64,000 nt of DNA from Chrysoperla carnea. Its lineage: Eukaryota; Arthropoda; Insecta; Neuroptera; Chrysopidae. The translations under genes and the position numbers were made by a program. How positions within the stretch are numbered: the first letter of the stretch is position 1; every line of letters starts with the position of its first letter. Location of the stretch: positions 11,292,001 to 11,356,000 of the forward strand of contig NC_058339.1 in the NCBI RefSeq assembly GCF_905475395.1. Reading direction: 5' to 3'. The notes below the pieces were generated by a model. The model saw only the letters and a program-made list of their open reading frames with translations. It had not been told where the DNA came from and did no database searches. Below, one piece after another: positions 30,601-39,600 of the stretch.

Positions 30601-33600
30601 TTCATAAAAATAATGATTTTGTTTATTTAACTTCAGTGATTTTGTATTCAAAGACTTCATTTTTTAAATTCAATCCCATTCTATTGTAAATACAAATATT
30701 TAGCTGTACTTGTTCCAATCGTTAGAAAATTTTTTGAAAGTATTTTTACTTTATTTCAATATGTAAGGCCAACTTCGGAATGAGGTTGTCGAAGAATCAT
30801 TTGAGATCAAAAAAGGCTAAAATGAAGAATTTTTATGTACCTCAATCAATCGTGCCAGTTATTTTTTTTTTTTTAATGTTCAGGAAGGTCTATATATCAA
30901 AATCTACATCTAACTTCTTGCCGCTAGAAAGTTTGGCCATTGCTATGGGCCAAAAAAGCCCATATTATAATAGGTGATTTTTGAAAATTTCAAAACCTTC
31001 AAATATGCAACAAAATGGGGCCAGAAACGTACATTTATGGGTTTTCGGGATCGCTGATCACTATTCTGAAGTCAGAATTTCGATATACTCCCCCCCCCTC
31101 CTGGGGTAATTCACCTCACTGGTCCAAATTGAATATTTACAGAAAATTGCATTGTTAGGTCAACGAAGGGCGAAAAACCCTAAAAAGGGGGGAGTATATC
31201 CCTATTTAAAATTCGGAATCGTGATCAGTGACCCCAAAAACTTCCGAGTATACTTTTTTGGCCCATTTTGTCGAACATTTACAGAATCCTGCTGTTTTGG
31301 ACTAGCGGGGGCGAATAACCCCAGAAGCGGGTAGTACATCTTCATTCGGAATCGTGCTCAGTGACCCCAAAAAAATAAAATTTTATCTTTTGATACGACA
31401 AATAATTTAACGATTTTTTTTATTTTAATTACAGGAAATGGTACATGCCAAAGATCCGCCATCATATTATCTAAACAAGTTACGCACATATTTAGATCCA
31501 AAAGCATCCAGAAGTCATAGAGTAAGTTACCATTTATTTAAATCCTCAATGTTATTGAAAGTATTTAGAATTGCTGGACTTTATTACAGAAACGAAAAAT
31601 GGTTGGTGAATCAACTTCAACGCAAGTTTTGCGAGATCTAGAAATTTCATTAAGAACAAATCATATCGAGTAAGTAGACAGATCACAGAGACATTTAATC
31701 AGATCCCACTTAACCACTGTATTTCCAAAATTACTTACTTTCTGTATTTTAACAAGCTCAAAACCTACAATGTAGCGCCTCAAACAGCAACTATATTAAT
31801 TTGTTCACCGAGAAAAACGAAATAAAATTTTGAAAAAGGACTTTTCTATATTTTTAGGTGGGTTCGAGAATTTTTAGATCAAGATAATTTAGGATTAGAT
31901 GTTCTAATTGATTATCTAAATTTTCGTCTAATGATGATGCGTCATGAACAAAGAATAAATGAATCTCGAACCAGTTCTGAAGAAGGTTTAGGTACAACTG
32001 GTAACAATACGACACACATGAATAACACATCACATAATAATGGATATATACGACCTCCAATTGATATCACAGATAGTCCAGGTCTAAAAAAACGATCCAA
32101 ACATGTAGCGAAATTAAATATGGGTGAAGCCAAAGATGATATCCATGTCTGTATTATGTGTATGAGAGCTATTATGAATAATAAGGTGAGTAAATCTAAT
32201 TTAGTTCCCATAATCACAACTAGGGCCCATGGTTCTCGATTGCCATCCAGATTTCAAAAATTTGTTTTGGAATTTTATGAAACTCAGTGGATGGGGTAAT
32301 TTTGATCCAAAAAGTATAAAAATCAAGTTAGTTTAATGATCGGATGCAGAGTTTCTGAGATTTCGCAATATTTGGCTCGATTTAGGCCCGTATCTCAAAA
32401 ACTATTCGACCAGTCAATAAATGCACCCGATTTTTGTACTTTTTGGGTCAAAATTACCTTATATACTGAGTTTTATCGAAATTGGAGATACCAAAAATTT
32501 TTCGATTTTTTGCAATTTTTTTAAGGGGTACCCCTTTGTAAAAATCGAGAAAAATGCAACAAAAAAAATTTGTTTTGGAATTTGATAAAACTCGGTGGAT
32601 GGGGTAATTTTGATCCAAAAAGTATAAAAATCAAATTAATTTAATGATTGGATGCAGAGTTCCTGAGATATCGCAATATTTGGATCGATTTTTGTCCGTA
32701 ACTCAAAAACTATTCGACCAGTCATCAAATGCTCCCGATTTTTGAACTTTTTGGGTCAAAATTACCTTATATACTGAGTTTTATCGAAATTGGAGATACC
32801 AAAAATTTTTCGATTTTTTGCAATTTTTTTAACGGGTACCATCTCTTTAAAAATCGAGAAATTTGGGAAAAAAATTTTTTGTTTTGAAATTTGATGAAAC
32901 TCAGTGGATGGGGTAATTTTGATCCAAAAAGTATAAAAATCAGGTTAATTTTGATGATTGGATTTATAGAAAGTTTCAATGTCAGCGAGTATCAATGGCA
33001 AAACTTCATTTTCAAAAAAAGAGTTTCCACCGAAAAATTAAAATTCATAAAATTGTGAACAAAAGAGAGGATAAATATTATTAGATTTTTTATTTGTTTA
33101 TAATTTATTTCCAGTACGGTTTCAATATGGTTATTCAGCATCGAGAAGCAATAAATTGTATAGCACTAAGTTTAATACATAAAAGTTTAAGAACAAAAGC
33201 TTTGGTGCTGGAATTGTTAGCTGCAATATGTCTAGTCAAAGGAGGTCATGAAATTATTTTATCAGCTTTTAATAATTTCAAAGAAATCTGCCAGGAGGGT
33301 CATCGATTCCAAACATTAATGGAATATTTTATAAACTATGAAAATTTTCATATTGAATTTATGGTTGCATGTATGCAATTTGTAAACATAGTCGTACATT
33401 CCGTTGAAGATATGAATTTTCGGGTACATTTACAATACGAATTTACTGCACTGGGATTGGATGGTTATTTGGAACGTTTGCGACATACCGAAAGTGAAGA
33501 ATTACAAGTACAAATTTCTGCCTATTTGGATAATGTCTTCGATGTGGCTGCCTTAATGGAAGACAGTGAAACAAAAACTGCTGCACTTGAAAAGGTTGCA

Positions 33601-36600
33601 GAATTAGAAGATGAATTAGGGCATGCACATGATAAATTAGCTGAGGTTGAACGGGAAGCACTTGCAAAACTTGCGTCTTTAGAAACCGAATTAAGTCAAA
33701 TACGTGCTGAACGTGATGAGTTGCTTGAAACTCGACGACAAGTTGATGAAGAAGTATCAACACTTCGACGTGTTGTCAAACAACATGAACAAGAATCGAA
33801 AAATCGACAATCATTACTTGAATCGAAAATATTAGAGTTGGAATCTCTTACAAAATCATTACCTAAAGGTGCAACCAGTAAGTATTATTTGTTGAACTAT
33901 TTAATTCTAGACCAAAGAAAGACTTTCGTGAATTATGCCACACGATTGGTCGACGAAAATATAATGACGAAAAAAATGGGACCCTTGAATTGGTCAAAAT
34001 TCGTAAAGTTTCGAAAATTTTTATGATAGTTGCAGAAGTGATGTGATTGCAGATTGTTTTTAATACTCGTTTTATTTCATTTACAGTTGCCAGTCTTGCT
34101 GATCTCCTAAATCACACGAAAAATGGTGATTTTACAGACTTTAAGAAACCAAATTCACCTGTACCCCCTCCACCACCACCAAAAATGCCTTCTACTCCTT
34201 CAAATGCAGCACCTATACCACCTCCACCACCACCTTGTCCGCCACCACCTCCATCCAATCATAGTCCACCAAAACCACCACCATTTATACAAGCCCCACC
34301 GCCTCCAGCTGGTATGATGCAAGCACCAAATGGAGCTATGACTATTAAACGAAAAGTACAAACTAAATATAAATTACCAACACTTAATTGGATTGCATTG
34401 AAACCAAATCAAGTAAGAGGAACCATTTTTAATGAATTGGATGATGATCGATTACATAATCATATCGATTTCACTGATTTTGAAGAAAGATTTAAAATTG
34501 GTGTTAGTGGGCCTATGGTCAATCATGGTGATGATGAAGTTGAAGGCTTGGGTAGTTTTCCAAGTAAACGATTTAAAAAACCAGAAAATATATCATTATT
34601 ACAGCATACCAGACTTCGAAATATTGGTAACTATCATTATATTCGTATATTTTTAAACCTCCTATATCCTGGGGAAAATTATAAAATACGGGAAATTTTA
34701 TTTTATAAGTATTCTCTTCAGGTGTAACCCAGAATCTAGGCCATTCTACTGTGCTCACTTGAAACTCACTAGATCAGCAGAAGGATGCTGGAACTCTTGA
34801 CAGAACACTGTCGATTGAACTACCACCTTCATAATATGAGGATCTCGGATGATCCAACTTGTAAGGCCTATATGGAGGACAATGAAACCTCAATACATTT
34901 TATTTGCACCTGCAGTAACCTGAATTTTTAGATCCGAAACCTTGGATACATTAATTCTGGGAGCAATCCCGGTGGAGAAGTTGTGGGCTTTCTACGTGGC
35001 GTCAGACCTCGTCATAATTCTATAGCTTCATCGTATTGCTTTCGAATGATAGGTTGTTCTCAAGGAGGGCACAAAGACCTCCTTGATCTTGGTGCTAAGG
35101 ACCCATTTATCTCCCTTGTGTATTATTATTATTATAATTATTATTAACCCGGAGTCTACGGATTTCGAGACCCGTTTCGTTGCCAAATGGTAAACACATT
35201 TAATTTTTTTATATTTCTTATAGCTATTTCAAGAAGAAAACTTGAAATGCCAGTTGAAAAAGTGATAACAGCTGTAAATTCGTTAGATTTGAAAGCGTTG
35301 CCATTGGATAATGTAGAATTATTACAACGAATGGTACCAACTGAACAAGAAACCAAAGCATATCGTGAATATATAATCGAAAAGAAAAATATTAATTTAT
35401 TAACAGAAGAGGATAAATTTCTTTTACAACTCACTAAAGTTGAACGAATATCTGCTAAATTAGCAATTATGAATTATATTGGAAACTTTTTTGATAATCT
35501 TCATTTAATAACACCAGTGAGTATTAAAATTATATTTTTATGTTAATTAATAAGGTCTCCCACTGTATTTTAAAAATAACCACAATAAAACCGCGTCTTA
35601 ATAAATGTGATGATTGGAATACAGTAGAAGATTTTATTAATAGACCTTTTCATTTCAACAAAAAGTCCTTTTCTTTCGTTTTTTTTTTCGGACTGATAGT
35701 AATGAGTTGGACTAAGATAGAAGATATTTGCTATTCATTTTATGACATTAGTTGTCAATCATTTAGTCCAAAACAAAAAATTAATCGTAACCCGCCTTAA
35801 ACTAGTTTCTTTAACATCATTTTTTTCGAAAACCAAGAACAGGAATGATTTCATATTTTGGCTAGTCTTTTCTTAGTATATGAATAATTGACGGTCAATT
35901 TGAAGAAAATTTCTCATTAAATACCATTTTCTTTATAACAAACTTAAAATAAATGAAAGGGGTTTTATTTTCCGACTACCTTTCGACAATATAACTTTGA
36001 ATTCATTTAAATATTTAATGTAATTAAAATTTTTCAGCAAATTCAAGCTGTGATATCTGGATCTAGTTCCGTAAAAAGTTCTAGAAAATTAAAATCTATA
36101 TTAGAAGTAATTTTAGCATTTGGTAATTATTTAAATAGTGGAAAACGAGGGCCAGCATATGGATTTAAATTACAATCATTAGATACATTATTGGATACTA
36201 AGTCTACAGATAAACGAATATGTTTATTACATTACATAGTTGCAACAATTAGAAATAAATTTCCTGAATTAATGAATTTCGATTCAGAACTTTTATATAT
36301 TGATAAAGCAGCAACAGGTAAATAAATAAAATTTACATATTTAATAGCTCATAATCCAAAAACTTAAGTTTCCGAGAATTATAACGTAAAAATTTATTTT
36401 AGTGTCATTAGAAAACGTTGCAACAGATGTAACTGAATTAGAAAAAGGTATGGAACAAGTACGAAAAGAAGCTGATGTAAAAGGAAAAGGTCCGCATAGT
36501 ATTGTATTACGTGACTTCTTAGCAAACACTGAAGAAAAATTAAAACGTCTAAAAGCCGATGCTAAAGCTGCACAAGAAGCATTCCGAGAGTGTGTTGAAT

Positions 36601-39600
36601 ATTTTGGTGAATCACCTCGTACTATCGATGCAAATACATTCTTCTCTCTTTTAGTTCGATTCGCTAGATCTTTTAAGGTAAAATTCTTATTTTCTTTCAA
36701 ATAAAAGTATTCGAGAAATTCATTTGCATTATATTTTTATAGGCTGCCGATCAAGAAAATGAACAGAGACGAAGATTGGAGCAAGCTGCAATTAATGCAT
36801 TGAATAAATCCAATCAAGAAGTGATAAAATTGAATAAAATTAATCAGAAAAAGCAGCAGGTAATACCACAATTACCAAGATCACTTTATTTTAAGCATAC
36901 TGAACAAAATAAATTTATTCGCAATAATAATCTTTTTGGTGGGAATTAATTTGGTCATATAGAATAAATCCATACACAAAATTAAATTTTAATTTTTGAT
37001 ATTGATGATTTGAAGTAATGAGAAAAACTCTCACAGCTGTTAATAAATTATTTTTTTATTGTGTTTTGAGTTTTTATAAAAAAATTTATTTGCTATCCTG
37101 TAAAGCATGAAATTTTGAAAAATAAACGTTTTAAAATAAGCGTGAGAGAATCTTCCTTCGCAATCGTTTTGAAGGTTTAATACCATCACGATATCATTTT
37201 ATCGTTGGTAATGTTAAATACCAACGCATGCAGTGTATGGATTTAGCTGTATAGAATGTTATGATCATATTTTGTAAAAAACTAGACATTTAAAAACTCT
37301 TTTGAAAGTATATTCCATTTAATTGATTGTTCATCACGAAAGGTTTATTGATTCTTTTTAAATTATTGAATTAATATAAAGAAGAATCTACAGACTACTA
37401 TATATATGCTCGATTCGATTTCGATGAAGCAATGTGATAAATATTTTTGCAAAACGAAATGTCGCATAATTTATTTAAAATTTTAAAAAATACATCCCTG
37501 ACTTTGATAAATTTTTTCCAATTCTCTGTTAAAATTTATTCAACATTTAAGTGGAATATACTTTAAATGATTCTAAATATTGCATTTGGACCTGTATGAA
37601 ATTTATAAATATATTAATTTATTCAATATTTATTTTTAAAGTCAGAAAATTTGCTTTATTTTCATTCAGTTACAAAATTTAGGGTGTATTCTTATTTAAA
37701 ATTAACTAAAAAAACTATGTTTATAAGTTTATGAAAAAAAAAAAGTACTGACTTTGTACAGAAAAATAAAAACATACCCTAAAAATTCATGAATTTAAAA
37801 ACATTCATTTTCATTATAAGTTAAATAAAATAAGAAACAGTGGTGTAACAAGTGCAAATTCGACCTATTTTCCTTATTATAACTGTTGCATCTTTGATAT
37901 GTAGCACAGAATCGACTACTCAAGGTTGGATCGGAAACTCAAAAATAAATCAAAGTAAAACAAATAGAATAACTCGATTTAATTGTGTATTACATAGAAT
38001 CCTATGTTGTTACATCACTGATTCAAAAGTTGCACACTTATTTATCTGATATAATCACAATAATTTGTAGTCAAATCACTTTTGCGTACGAATTATAGAG
38101 CATGTAAAATATTTTTGATAAACGCTTTTACTAAGCATGTGGTACACATCTTTCATTGTCTTGCTTTTTTCATCTTTTCGGACAGGCTTTTCGTATTTTT
38201 TATTTACATATTTTAATATTATTATTATTATTATTATTATTAAATGGCTTGAATTAATGGATGTACTTCGTATATTAAAAGGCACAACAATAAAAATATA
38301 GTACAGTCAAAGATGACACAGATTAAGAAAAATTAAATAAACAGCTCACACTTTTTGCGAAAACCTGGTGGAATGTGTTTCTTAGGTGTCAAATATCATT
38401 ATTTAGTTGCACAAATGTTTCTATTTGTTAATAAATTATTAATTGTTAATTAAATTAAACGGACCTTATAAAATTGATAAATAGGCAACTTGTACTATGT
38501 ACATATTATACATGCATAAGATTGTGTTTTGCATAACTGGGTGTTTATCAAATAATCAAAAAAACTCTTGTATAACATATACGTTATACAAGTATATCTT
38601 GCATATAAAACGTGTATAACATATACGCAATACAAGTTGCCTATTTATTTATTTTTTAACTCATTTATTATTTATTTACATTTGCGCAAATAACTCATAG
38701 TTTACGAATGATATCTGACACCTAAAAAACACATTCCACCAAGTTTTTTGTAACATCTTTTACTCTACTAATATTATTTAAAGCTTGAGTTTTTTTTTTT
38801 AAATAGTAGTGGAGTTATCTAGTGGCCGTTAAGTTACGGTGAATCTACAAACTAATACTAAGAACTTACTTATCTGCCCTTATTAATATAAATTCAAATT
38901 GCTTGTAACGCCATCGCTATCTTAGAAAACCCAAGCTTAAGTGAAGCTTATATAGTGTAATTTTATAAAATATTTAACATTCGGAGCTTATTACAAGCAC
39001 TTTTTTTATTTCAATATTATAATATCAGATTGAAGTTAATAAACTGCCGAAGTTTAACTTGAAATTCATACCTAGCAAACATAGTATAATCGGTCATTCC
39101 ATGACATGTCAATATGATCAATTATAAGTATATTGTTTTTATAAAATAGATCAGTAATTAGAAAATTTTCAATCGGCCCAATCAAATTATTATTGCTCAA
39201 CCGAAACAGGACTTTCTACAGAAAACGAATTTATGAAAAATTATGCTGAATTGTTTTTTAAATCTAAAATATCGTTAATAGAGACCATACCCATACATTA
39301 ATAAAAATAATAAAATATAAGAGGGGTACCGCAAATGATTCCCTAGCACCTAGACCAAGGGGTCCTCTGTGCCCTCCTTGAGAAGAACCTGTCACTCGAA
39401 GCCGAGACAGCAGATTTCTGCAGGTACAAATAAAATATATAGAGGTTTCATCGTCCTACATGCAGACAATACAAGTGGGATTATCAGAAATAAAGTGTTA
39501 TGAAGGTGGTAGTTCTATCTACAGTATCCTGTCAAGAGTCCCACCACTCTTCTCAACTATGCTCTAGTAAGTTTCAGGCGAGTACAGTCGAATGGCATAG

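Noticed and set aside
34627-34727. Read-through of formin exon 7
   Set aside because: Leaves the FH2 fold unfinished; the GTAACT donor and exon at 35224 continue it in phase.
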